A stretch of 64,000 nucleotides of DNA from Streptomyces sp. MA5143a (GTDB taxonomy: Bacteria; Actinomycetota; Actinomycetes; Streptomycetales; Streptomycetaceae). Of the stretch, positions 38,289 through 46,164 are shown piece after piece (position 1 is the first letter of the stretch; each line of letters starts with the position of its first letter). The stretch covers positions 47,890 to 111,889 of the forward strand of contig NZ_OLMK01000020.1 of NCBI RefSeq assembly GCF_900290235.1, given 5' to 3'. The notes under the pieces were generated by a model. It saw nothing but the letters and a program-made list of their open reading frames with translations, was not told where the DNA came from and did no database searches. Both the position numbers and the translations under genes were made by a program.

Positions 38289-39827
38289 ATGACGAGCACC
38301 TCCCCCGCCAGCCTCCGCCCCGACCCGTCGCACTCCCCCGACGACACCTCACTGACCGCGTTCGGCTACCGCCAGGAACTGCACCGCAGTCTGGGCAGGT
38401 ACGCCTCGTTCGCGGCCGGCTTCTCCTTCATCTCCGTCCTGACGACCGTCTTCCAGTTCTTCGCGTTCGGGTTCGCGTTCGGCGGCCCGGTCTTCTTCTG
38501 GACCTGGCCGGCCGTGCTGCTCGGCCAACTCCTGGTCGCCGCCTGCTTCGCGGAGCTGGCGGCGCGCTATCCGATCTCGGGCGCCATCTACCAGTGGTCC
38601 TCGCGGCTGTCGAACGCCACGTTCGGCTGGTTCGCCGGCTGGATCATGGTGATCGGGCAGATCGTGGTGGTCGCGGCGGCCGCGCTCGCCCTGCAGATGG
38701 TGATGCCCGCGATCTGGTCCGGTTTCCAAGTGGTGGGCGGTGACCCGGCGCCGACCAGCGCCACGGGAGCGGCGAACGCGGCCGTGCTCGGCGTGGTTCT
38801 GCTGGCGCTCACCACCCTGGTGAACGTCCTGGACAACCGGGTGCTGTCCGTGGTGAACCGGGTGGGGGTGACCGCGGAGATCATCGGGGCGATCCTGATC
38901 GTCGTCCTCCTCCTGACCCATGCCGAGCGCTCCCCCGGCATCACCTTCCACACGGCCGAGGGCGGCACGGACCTCCTCGGGGCGCTGCTGGTGGGCTCGT
39001 TCATGGCGGCGTACGTGATGATCGGCTTCGACAGCGCGGGCGAGATGAGCGAGGAGACCCACCATCCGCGCCGCACCGCGCCCCGGACGATCCTCACCGC
39101 TCTGGGGGCGGCGGGACTGCTCGGCGGCCTCATCGTCCTCGGCGGACTGCTTGCCGCGCCCAGCCTCACCGACGGCCGACTGGCCGTGGACGGGCTGAGC
39201 TACGTCCTGACGAGCAGCCTCGGCGACGGTGTGGGCCGGTTGCTGCTCGCCGACGTGGTGGTGGCGATCGCGGTGGCCACGCTGGCGATCCAGACGTCGG
39301 CCTGCCGCATGCTGTTCTCGATGGCCCGCGACGGCCAACTCCCCTTCTCGGCACGGCTCGCACGGGTCAACCCGCGCACGGGAATGCCGGGCGCGCCGGC
39401 CGTGGTCGTGGGCGCCCTCGCAGCGGCCCTGCTGCTCCTGAACTTCGTCTCGCCGGACGCGTTCCTCGCCATCGGCACGACCTGCATCGTGATGCTGTAC
39501 CTGGCGTACGCGATGGTCACCGGCCCCCTGTTCGTTCGGCGCCTCAAGGGCACGTTCCCCGCCGGAGGCACGGACGAGACGGGCAGGCCCCTCTTCTCCC
39601 TCGGCCGCTGGGGCCTCCCCGTCAACGCCCTCGCCCTCGTCTACGGCCTGTTCATGACCATCAACCTGGCCTGGCCCCGAGCCGAGGTCTACGACCCCTC
39701 GGGCAGCGGCTGGTGGTTCCAGTGGTTCACCCTTCTGTTCTTGCTGGTCACGGTGGGGGTGGGGGTGCTGTACAGGCTGACGCGCGGCTCCCGCGTGTCC
39801 GCGGCGGGCCCGCCCCGACAGACCTGA
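38289..39827 (+). CDS. APC-family permease, urea-carboxylase-associated type
   Basis: 512 aa, about 12 membrane helices. LHRSLGRYASFAAGFSFISVLTTVFQFF, the loop AARYPISGAIYQWSSRL, and IGFDSAGEMSEETHHPRRTAPRTI are features of the amino acid/amine permease branch often linked to urea carboxylase genes. The shared operator with the operon at 49 kb supports uptake of guanidine, urea or a related nitrogen compound. The substrate is inferred. The ATG at 38289 is preceded by GCAGG; the longer frame is not supported. Confidence 0.85.
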   Translation: MTSTSPASLRPDPSHSPDDTSLTAFGYRQELHRSLGRYASFAAGFSFISVLTTVFQFFAFGFAFGGPVFFWTWPAVLLGQLLVAACFAELAARYPISGAIYQWSSRLSNATFGWFAGWIMVIGQIVVVAAAALALQMVMPAIWSGFQVVGGDPAPTSATGAANAAVLGVVLLALTTLVNVLDNRVLSVVNRVGVTAEIIGAILIVVLLLTHAERSPGITFHTAEGGTDLLGALLVGSFMAAYVMIGFDSAGEMSEETHHPRRTAPRTILTALGAAGLLGGLIVLGGLLAAPSLTDGRLAVDGLSYVLTSSLGDGVGRLLLADVVVAIAVATLAIQTSACRMLFSMARDGQLPFSARLARVNPRTGMPGAPAVVVGALAAALLLLNFVSPDAFLAIGTTCIVMLYLAYAMVTGPLFVRRLKGTFPAGGTDETGRPLFSLGRWGLPVNALALVYGLFMTINLAWPRAEVYDPSGSGWWFQWFTLLFLLVTVGVGVLYRLTRGSRVSAAGPPRQT

Positions 39828-40702
39828 CCCTTTGACCGCGCGCGGGGATGGGCGGGCGTGACACCGTGCATCCGGCCGCCGGGGAATCCGCCCCGTGCGC
39901 CGGGCGATACGCCCTTTTGGGCAGGCGCGATCCATCGCATGGTGCCAAGTGGCGGGATCTGAGAACGAGTCGACGGCACGAGGCGATGCCGCACCGCGCC
40001 CCGCCGGAGGGGGGGGTGTCCCGATGCCCGCTTCGGCCAGCGGTCAACACGACTCCCGGAAGCGCCCGATGTGGTCATACGACGGTGCGTCGCCGACACA
40101 CCCCCGCCCGAACATGTTCCAACTTCGAACTGTTGACGAAACCCATTCAGCCACTGGAAGGTGGATGCGATCCATGACCTGACCGCCTTCGGCGCGACAG
40201 TAACGGTGGCGACCACCCATTCAGCATGCGGATCGGCGGTCGTCCCCGACGACTGCGGCCGACGTCATCCGCTCCACCACGCCATGGACGGAACCCACTC
40301 GACCGGGCTCCGCCAGGAGGCTGGATTCGCTCCCGAATCCACCTCACCGAAAGCAGTAACACATCGAGCACAGCGTGTAGTTCACGTACTTTGGTCGACT
40401 CCGCCATCCGGAGGGCATCGTGAAAGGCTCTGCTCAGGATCAGTCACTCGGGGCCTCAGTGACCCCGAAGCCGTTTTGTGCGCCCAGTGGCGACTCGAGT
40501 TTAGCTCCGAAGCCGTCGACGCAGTGTTCCACTCAAGCCGAACGGCCTGAAGATGACCGTTACTGCCAGGTCTCGCACCCGCGACGGGAGATCAGTCACC
40601 CGAGGGTTCAGCACCGTCCTGCGTCGCCTGTGACCACGGCCATGGGCTGCCGGTCGCAGGAGGGCGCAGGGGGAGGCAGGCCAGACGAGGAGGGGGCAGC
40701 CA
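39828..40702. other. Unusually long gene-poor region
   Basis: 875 bp. Its GC content looks lower than that of flanking genes, and CCCATTCAGC occurs twice about 70 bp apart. There are hairpins, for example TCACT...AGTGA and CGGGG...CCCCG around 40440-40475. Short frames on both strands (40147-40407 minus, 40161-40550 and 40420-40710 plus) lack recognisable domains; the last ends inside the start of the next gene and contains a TTA codon. It could hold a long leader, an RNA gene, or a decayed gene. Confidence 0.4.
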
Positions 40703-42103
40703 GTGGTTGAGCTGCCGAGTCTGATGACCACGGTGGGCCGCGGGCTTCCTCGCCGGGCTGCGCCGGTCTACGAGTTCGCGGGATGGCGCAACTCGGTCAC
40801 GTGGCTCCTGTCCGAGCCCGATGCCGTCACCCTGTCCCGAATGCTCTGCCATGCGATCGAGGCCAGGGCCGCCAATGCCAGTCGCTCCGCGTTGCGAGCG
40901 CCCAGCTCGTCCTTGGACGTGGTTCGGTCCCCCGATCTCTGGGCGGTACGCGCCCTGCTGCGCCGTGAGCGATGGCAGGTGAACTGGCAGGCCCTGCTCG
41001 GCAGGGACACAGGAGGACTGTTGGCCGCCGCCTGTGACCGGCTGATGCGGACTCCGTCGGGCCCGCCGGCGGTCGGGGTACGGGAGGAACTGCTGGTCGA
41101 CCGGGCGCAGGAGTGGTGCCGAAGAGCTGTGGGCGGTACGCCCTCCTACTCGTTCGCGAGGGAGATGTCCGGTCTCTTCACCGCTCTGTGCACCGCCCCC
41201 GAGTCGAGCAGCGCTCTCGAGGCCAGGACCACTTTCCTGTGGGGCGTCCTGGCGGGGGTCAGCGAGTACTACGCGGGGACGGTGCCGCACGAGCGGGAGA
41301 TCGGGCGCCTCGCCCGGGAGGCGATAGCCGCATCCCGGCAATGTGTCCAGACACACGGGGAAGAGGGCGAACTCGTGGTCGCCGCCCAGGCGGAGTGCGG
41401 GTCGGTCCAGCTCCTCGACAACCTGACCGGGATCCTCCAGCTGCCCTATCTCTTCACGACCGAGGAGTACATCCGGATCAGGGGCGCCGACATAGGGGTG
41501 CACATCTACACCGTCCAGGACGACCTCTCGGGCCGATACCGGGAGATCGCCTATGAGGCGACGATGGTGGCCGTTCTGGCCCACGACCTGATCGACCAGG
41601 GCCGCGACGCCGACAACGGCAACCGCAACAACCTCGGTCTGCGGCTGTCGGAGCGAGAACAGCTCTGGGACATCCTGGAGGTCTGCCTGAGCCACACCTG
41701 CGCCGTCGGGGGCGAGCAGTGGCAGCGCGTCGTCGCCGGCTTCGTCGTGGGTACCTGCCTCTACGCACGTGGGGGCCGGGAACGCATGCACGACGGCACC
41801 CGGACCACGGTGCGCAAGAAGCTTCGCCCGAGCGTGGAGTGGACGTACGCGCCCCGGCTGGCCGACTACTTCTCGCGGGCCGAATGTGCCTGCGAGGAGC
41901 AGGTCGGTCAGGTCGACGTCGGCCCCGAACTGGACAGGCTCTACGCCGACAGCTCGACCATTGTTCGCGGCTGGCTGCACGGCCGCTGGGATGCGCACTT
42001 CGACGTGGCGGAGCTGCAGCGGCTCGCTCTCGCCTGTGCGTCTTCCGTACGGAGCGGCAGTTCGCTGTTCGCCGGTCGGAACGGAGCGGAAGTGATCCCC
42101 TGA
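40703..42103 (+). CDS. Unrecognised alpha-helical protein with faint terpene-synthase-like features
   Basis: 466 aa from the GTG at 40703 with GAGGAGGGGG 7-10 nt before it. The sequence is almost all helical, without signal or membrane segment. Residues 254-268 (EEYIRIRGADIGVHI) and 293-312 (AHDLIDQGRDADNGNRNNLG) have the spacing and flavour of the class I terpene synthase region that ends in the metal-binding triad NDxxSxxxE, but the triad would read H294, D298 and D302. No aspartate-rich DDxxD motif is seen. If this likeness is real, the protein is a non-standard or non-catalytic relative; otherwise the family is unknown to me. It precedes an RluA-like gene by 53 bp and is near a conservon P450. 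Confidence 0.55.
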   Translation: MVELPSLMTTVGRGLPRRAAPVYEFAGWRNSVTWLLSEPDAVTLSRMLCHAIEARAANASRSALRAPSSSLDVVRSPDLWAVRALLRRERWQVNWQALLGRDTGGLLAAACDRLMRTPSGPPAVGVREELLVDRAQEWCRRAVGGTPSYSFAREMSGLFTALCTAPESSSALEARTTFLWGVLAGVSEYYAGTVPHEREIGRLAREAIAASRQCVQTHGEEGELVVAAQAECGSVQLLDNLTGILQLPYLFTTEEYIRIRGADIGVHIYTVQDDLSGRYREIAYEATMVAVLAHDLIDQGRDADNGNRNNLGLRLSEREQLWDILEVCLSHTCAVGGEQWQRVVAGFVVGTCLYARGGRERMHDGTRTTVRKKLRPSVEWTYAPRLADYFSRAECACEEQVGQVDVGPELDRLYADSSTIVRGWLHGRWDAHFDVAELQRLALACASSVRSGSSLFAGRNGAEVIP

Positions 42104-42156
42104 CGGGGTCCGGCGTACGCGGTGGCGTCTCGGAGCGAGGTCGTAGGCTTGATCCG

Positions 42157-43098
42157 ATGAGACGCCGCACCCCGCCCCCGCCCTCTCCCCTGCCCCAGCG
42201 CGAAGGAGTGGATCCGGTACGGGTACGGCTTCCGGCCGGGGACGTGTGGGCGACGGTGCGTGACCATCTCGTGGAGCGGCTCGCGCCCGGGGCCGGTGTG
42301 ATCGACGGGATGCTCGACGCGGGCCTGATCGTGGACGCCGAGGGGCGCCCGGTGAAGCGGGACACGCCGTATGTGCCCGGGCTGTTCGTCTGGTTCCATC
42401 GGGAGCTGCCGGACGAGGAACGGGTGCCGTTCCCGGTCGACGTCGTGTATCAGGACGAGCACGTGGTGGTGGCCGACAAGCCTCATTTCCTGGCCACCAC
42501 GCCGCGCGGCAGCCATGTCGCCGAGACGGCCCTGGCGCGACTGCGGCGGCAGCTGGGGATACCGGCGCTGAGTGCCGCCCACCGCCTGGACCGGCTGACG
42601 GCGGGGCTGGTCCTGTTCACGGTGCGCCCCGAGGAGCGCGGGGCGTACCAGTCGCTGTTTCGCGACCGGCAGGTGGAGAAGGTGTACGAGGCGGTGGCTC
42701 CGTACGACACGACGGTGGATCTGCCACGCACCGTGCGGAGCCGGATCGTGAAATCGCGCGGGCACATGGCAGCTCAGGAGGTCGACGGTGAACCCAACGC
42801 CGAGACCCGGATCGAGTTGCTGGCGGAGCGGAAGGGCGTGGCCCGGTACCGGCTGCTGCCGCGTACCGGGCAGACGCATCAGCTGCGCGTGCACATGAGC
42901 GCGTTGGGACTGCCGATCCTCGGCGACCCCCTGTATCCCGTGGTGACCGACCCGGTGGCGGCCGGCGATTTCCGGGATCCTCTGCAACTGGTGGCGCGAG
43001 AGCTGGAGTTCACCGACCCGGTCACCGGACGCGACCACCGGTTCGTCAGCCGCCGTGAGCTGCGAGCCTGGTCCTCGAACGACAACGCTGAGCAGTAG
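42157..43098 (+). CDS. RluA-family pseudouridine synthase
   Basis: 313 aa. The catalytic Asp145 is in AHRLDRLTAGLVLF, preceded by VVYQDEHVVVADKPHFLATTPRG and followed by RYRLLPRTGQTHQLRVHMSALGLPILGDPLYP, all typical of RluA-type enzymes that isomerise uridine in rRNA or tRNA. The N-terminal extension has a weak S4-like segment. The target site is unknown. It is convergent with the P450 gene, 24 bp apart. Confidence 0.92.
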   Translation: MRRRTPPPPSPLPQREGVDPVRVRLPAGDVWATVRDHLVERLAPGAGVIDGMLDAGLIVDAEGRPVKRDTPYVPGLFVWFHRELPDEERVPFPVDVVYQDEHVVVADKPHFLATTPRGSHVAETALARLRRQLGIPALSAAHRLDRLTAGLVLFTVRPEERGAYQSLFRDRQVEKVYEAVAPYDTTVDLPRTVRSRIVKSRGHMAAQEVDGEPNAETRIELLAERKGVARYRLLPRTGQTHQLRVHMSALGLPILGDPLYPVVTDPVAAGDFRDPLQLVARELEFTDPVTGRDHRFVSRRELRAWSSNDNAEQ

Positions 43099-43122
43099 CG
43101 ACCGTGGCGGCCGTGGGACGCC

Positions 43123-44598
43123 TCACTTGCCTCCGAGCCAGCGCAGGAAACGGTGGAACACACCCCTACGGCCGGCCTGCCCCGATGCCGGCGTCGGCTG
43201 AGGTGTGCCAGGTGTGTCGACAGACTCCGGAGCCGTCGGCCGAGGCTGCTCGGCGGCGACCCTGGAGCCGGTGCGCTGGGACGGAACCGACTCGGCAGGG
43301 GAGCTGAGGGTGACCTCCTGCTGGGGTCCCGGCTCGAACTTCACCGGCAGCTCGACCAGATGCCGGTTCGAGATGGTCTCTCGCCAGCGCAGTTCGTGCT
43401 CGTCGCAGGCCAGCTGGATGTCCGGCACCCGGTTCAGCAACGCGTCGACACCGACGTCGGCGATGGCGCGACCGATGTCCTGGCCGGGGCATTCGTGGGG
43501 GCCGCCGCTGAAGGCGAGATGGGAGCGGTTGCCCTGCATGTTGGCCTTGAGGTCGGGGCGCACCCGCGGGTCGACGTTGCCGGGGGCGATCCCGAGGAGC
43601 AGGCCGTCGCCTTGGCGGATGCGCTGACCGGCCAGCTCGGTGTCCTGCTTGGCGAAGTAGGCGATGACGGAGCTGAAGGGCGGTTCGTCCCACAGGGTCT
43701 GTTCCACCGCCTCGGGCACGGTCATCTGGCCGCCGTTGAGCTGGGCGCGGAAGCCAGGGTCGGTGAGCACCACGCGCAGCACGTTGGCGAGCAGGTTGGC
43801 GCAGCTCTCGGAGGCGACGATCAGGACGAGCCGCAGGTGCTGGGCGACCTCCTCGTCGGTGAGCCGCGCCGGATGGTTGATGAGGTGGCTGGTGAAGTCG
43901 TCCTTGGGCTCGGCCCGGCGTCGGGCGGTGAGCCGCATCAGGACGTCCATGATGTACGCGTTGCTGGCGAGGGCTGTCTCCGTGCCCTTGGGCAGGTCCC
44001 GGGCGGCCTCCACGAGCCGGTCGTTGTACTCCTCGGGCATGCCGAAGATCTCGCACATGACCACCATCGGCAGGCGCTCCGCGAACTGACTGACCAGGTC
44101 GGCTCTGCCTTGCTCGCAGAATTTGTTGACCAGGTGCTGGGTCGCACGGTTGATGTGGCGACGGATCGCCCGGTAGTCGATGGTCGACATGGCGCCGCTG
44201 ACCGCGCCGCGCAGCCGTAGGTGCTCGTCGCCCTCGGCGTGCGAGCACAGGGGCTGCCAGGCGAGGTGGGGCATGAGCGGGTTGTCCGGCTTGGCCGTGC
44301 CGTCCTGCATGGGGGTCCACAGGCGGGTGTCGCGGCAGAAGTGGGAGGGGGTGCTCACCATGTGCATGTTCTCGCTGTGGCCGAGGACCACCCAGATCGG
44401 TAGGTCCCCGTGGAGAAGGGCGGGGGCCACCGGGCCGTGTTCGGCGCGGAGCTTCTCGTACACGGCTCCCAGGTCTTCCGCTCCGGGGCCGTAGAGCCGG
44501 CGCAGGCCGCCGGGGCCGAGGTCGTGCGCGGGGCAGCCCGGGGGCGGCGCGGCCGAGGGGTGGTCCGTGTCGGTCAGAGAGTGGGATTCAGGCGTCAC
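43123..44598 (-). CDS. rarE: Conservon-associated cytochrome P450 lacking ExxR (CYP157-like)
   Basis: 491 aa, GTG start. The heme loop FSGGPHECPG carries the thiolate Cys370. The I-helix reads IVASESCANLL rather than the usual A-G-x-D/E-T. In the K-helix, where ExxR is otherwise nearly invariant, the sequence is EQTLWDEPPF, so Glu and Arg are both replaced. The same loss is known from Streptomyces CYP157 proteins, which sit beside conservons. About 80 Pro/Ser-rich residues and a basic C-terminus follow the domain. It is the last gene of the conservon, 150 bp after the GTPase gene. The symbol follows the rarA-E (conservon 9) arrangement. Confidence 0.88.
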   Translation of the reverse strand: MTPESHSLTDTDHPSAAPPPGCPAHDLGPGGLRRLYGPGAEDLGAVYEKLRAEHGPVAPALLHGDLPIWVVLGHSENMHMVSTPSHFCRDTRLWTPMQDGTAKPDNPLMPHLAWQPLCSHAEGDEHLRLRGAVSGAMSTIDYRAIRRHINRATQHLVNKFCEQGRADLVSQFAERLPMVVMCEIFGMPEEYNDRLVEAARDLPKGTETALASNAYIMDVLMRLTARRRAEPKDDFTSHLINHPARLTDEEVAQHLRLVLIVASESCANLLANVLRVVLTDPGFRAQLNGGQMTVPEAVEQTLWDEPPFSSVIAYFAKQDTELAGQRIRQGDGLLLGIAPGNVDPRVRPDLKANMQGNRSHLAFSGGPHECPGQDIGRAIADVGVDALLNRVPDIQLACDEHELRWRETISNRHLVELPVKFEPGPQQEVTLSSPAESVPSQRTGSRVAAEQPRPTAPESVDTPGTPQPTPASGQAGRRGVFHRFLRWLGGK

Positions 44599-44748
44599 AA
44601 CGATCGCTTTCGAACGGAAATGGATCCGGTATGTAGTGCGATGAGACCGAGAGGGGACAGCGTCCGGGACGACACGGCTCCCGGTCGGGGCAGGTGCGGC
44701 GGGCTGCTCAGAGCAGTCGTGGTACGACGACTCGGAGGGGTGCCGGGG

Positions 44749-45369
44749 TCAAGCCGACGCCCCCGACATCGCCAGGGAGTGCAGGAAGCGCATGAGGGTC
44801 ATCAGGACGTCCCGGCTGGACGCGCGGCGGCGGGCGTCGCACCGGATGATCGGGATCTCCTCGGCCAGGTCGAGCGCCTGGCGCAGTTCCTCGATCGCGT
44901 AGCGGGGGGCGTCCGGGAAGTCGTTGACGGCGACCACGAAGGGCACGTTGCGCTCCTCCAGACGGCCCATGACGTCGAAGCTGACCTCCAGGCGACGGGT
45001 GTCGACCAGGACGACCGCGCCGAGGGCGCCCTCGAACAGGCCGTTCCACAGGAACCAGAAGCGCTCCTGGCCGGGGGTGCCGAACAGGTAGAGCACCAGC
45101 TGGTCCGTGATGCTGATACGGCCGAAGTCCATGGCCACGGTGGTGGCGGTCTTGGACTTGGAGCCGAAGTTGTCGTCGACGCCGATGCCGGCCTGGGTCA
45201 TGGTCTCCTCGGTCGTCAGCGGCCTGATCTCGCTGACGGAGCCCACCATGGTCGTCTTGCCGACCCCGAAACCGCCCACGATCACGATCTTCGCCGCGGC
45301 TTGCGCGGTGTGCGGTAGGTGGTCCTCGGTCCGTGGACCCGTGATGGTGTCAGAGCTTTTGAAGTCCAT
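44749..45369 (-). CDS. rarD: Conservon GTP-binding protein (CvnD type)
   Basis: 206 aa. P-loop GGFGVGKTT at about 32-40; switch region MTQAGIGVDDNFGSKSKTATTVAMDFGRI; LYLFGTPGQERFWFLW in place of the usual DxxG; AVNDFPDA as the G4-like motif; RCDARRR near the end. This is the small Ras-like GTPase of conservons, reported to associate with the membrane complex made with the roadblock, DUF742 and kinase-like proteins. It overlaps the DUF742 gene by 20 bp. Confidence 0.92.
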   Translation of the reverse strand: MDFKSSDTITGPRTEDHLPHTAQAAAKIVIVGGFGVGKTTMVGSVSEIRPLTTEETMTQAGIGVDDNFGSKSKTATTVAMDFGRISITDQLVLYLFGTPGQERFWFLWNGLFEGALGAVVLVDTRRLEVSFDVMGRLEERNVPFVVAVNDFPDAPRYAIEELRQALDLAEEIPIIRCDARRRASSRDVLMTLMRFLHSLAMSGASA

Positions 45370-45760
45370 GCATCACCGCTTCGAGGAGGGAACGGTCGGC
45401 CCGCGCCTGCCGGACGACGGGTGCGCGCGCCTGAACCAGTTCGGCCGTCAGCAGCTCGGTGAGCAGGACGGTCACCACGCTGATCGGCAGGTTGAGATAG
45501 GCCGAGATCTCGGCCACGGACAAAGGGGCTTGGCAGATTCGGATCAGCGCCGACTGCTCCGGAGCGGCAGACGGCGGTGGATCGGCGCGCGCGACGATCA
45601 ACGTGACGAGGTCGATCGGGGCTCGTTCGCCGTCCTCTCCCGTGAGGATGTAGAGACGCTCGGGGGGCCGCTCCCCCGTCGCGGTCGGAAGGTCGTCCTC
45701 ATGGAACGGAGGAGACGGCTCGTGTTTGGGTTGGCGCCGCCGGCGCTGCGGAGGCGTCAT
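45350..45760 (-). CDS. rarC: Conservon DUF742 protein (CvnC type)
   Basis: 136 aa. A charged Pro-rich N-terminus precedes the DUF742 winged-helix-like core: RLYILTGEDGERAPIDLVTLIVA, EQSALIRICQAPLSVAEISAYLNLPISVVTVLLTELLTAELVQARAP, then DRSLLEAVMHGLQKL. It overlaps the roadblock gene by 4 bp (ATGA) and the GTPase gene by 20 bp. In conservons it links the GTPase with the other members. Confidence 0.9.
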   Translation of the reverse strand: MTPPQRRRRQPKHEPSPPFHEDDLPTATGERPPERLYILTGEDGERAPIDLVTLIVARADPPPSAAPEQSALIRICQAPLSVAEISAYLNLPISVVTVLLTELLTAELVQARAPVVRQARADRSLLEAVMHGLQKL

Positions 45761-46164
45761 ACGGTCTGCCCGTTCCGACGGGGCGGACTGGTCAGATGGG
45801 CGCCGATCCGGTCCACGAGGTCCCGCATGCGGTTGCTCATCAGGCCGGGCTCCGCGATCTCATTGGCGAGCACCGCGAGGTAGGCGTTGGAACCGGCGGC
45901 CATCAGATAGAAGTAGCCGCCGTTGATCTCGATGATGACCATCCGCATGTGACCGTCGCTCTGCGGGATCTCCCCCGCGACGGCTCCGGCCAGGCTCTGT
46001 AGTCCCGCGCAGGCGGCCGCGACCCGGTCGGCGGCGTCCGGGTCGCCTCCGTGGCGGGCGATCCGCAGCCCGTCGGCGGACAGCACGACGATCTGCTGGA
46101 TGCCGGGTACTCCGTCGGCCAGATCCTTCAGCATCCAGTCGAAATTGGCTCGTTGCTGGATCAC
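45757..46164 (-). CDS. rarB: Conservon roadblock/LC7-domain protein (CvnB type)
   Basis: 135 aa from the GTG at 46164, overlapping the kinase stop (GTGA). The roadblock fold is seen in DWMLKDLADGVPGIQQIVVLSADGLRIARHG, AAACAGLQSLAGAVAGE and MVIIEINGGYFYLMAAGSNAYLAVLA. Roadblock proteins act as GTPase regulators or scaffolds; here the partner is the CvnD GTPase of the same operon. Confidence 0.92.
   Translation of the reverse strand: MIQQRANFDWMLKDLADGVPGIQQIVVLSADGLRIARHGGDPDAADRVAAACAGLQSLAGAVAGEIPQSDGHMRMVIIEINGGYFYLMAAGSNAYLAVLANEIAEPGLMSNRMRDLVDRIGAHLTSPPRRNGQTV

Noticed and set aside
40147..40710. Small genes on either strand (for example 40147-40407 minus and 40420-40710 plus)
   Set aside because: No recognisable domain and no good ribosome site; the rightward one only overlaps the next gene start. 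They are kept as part of the gene-poor region.
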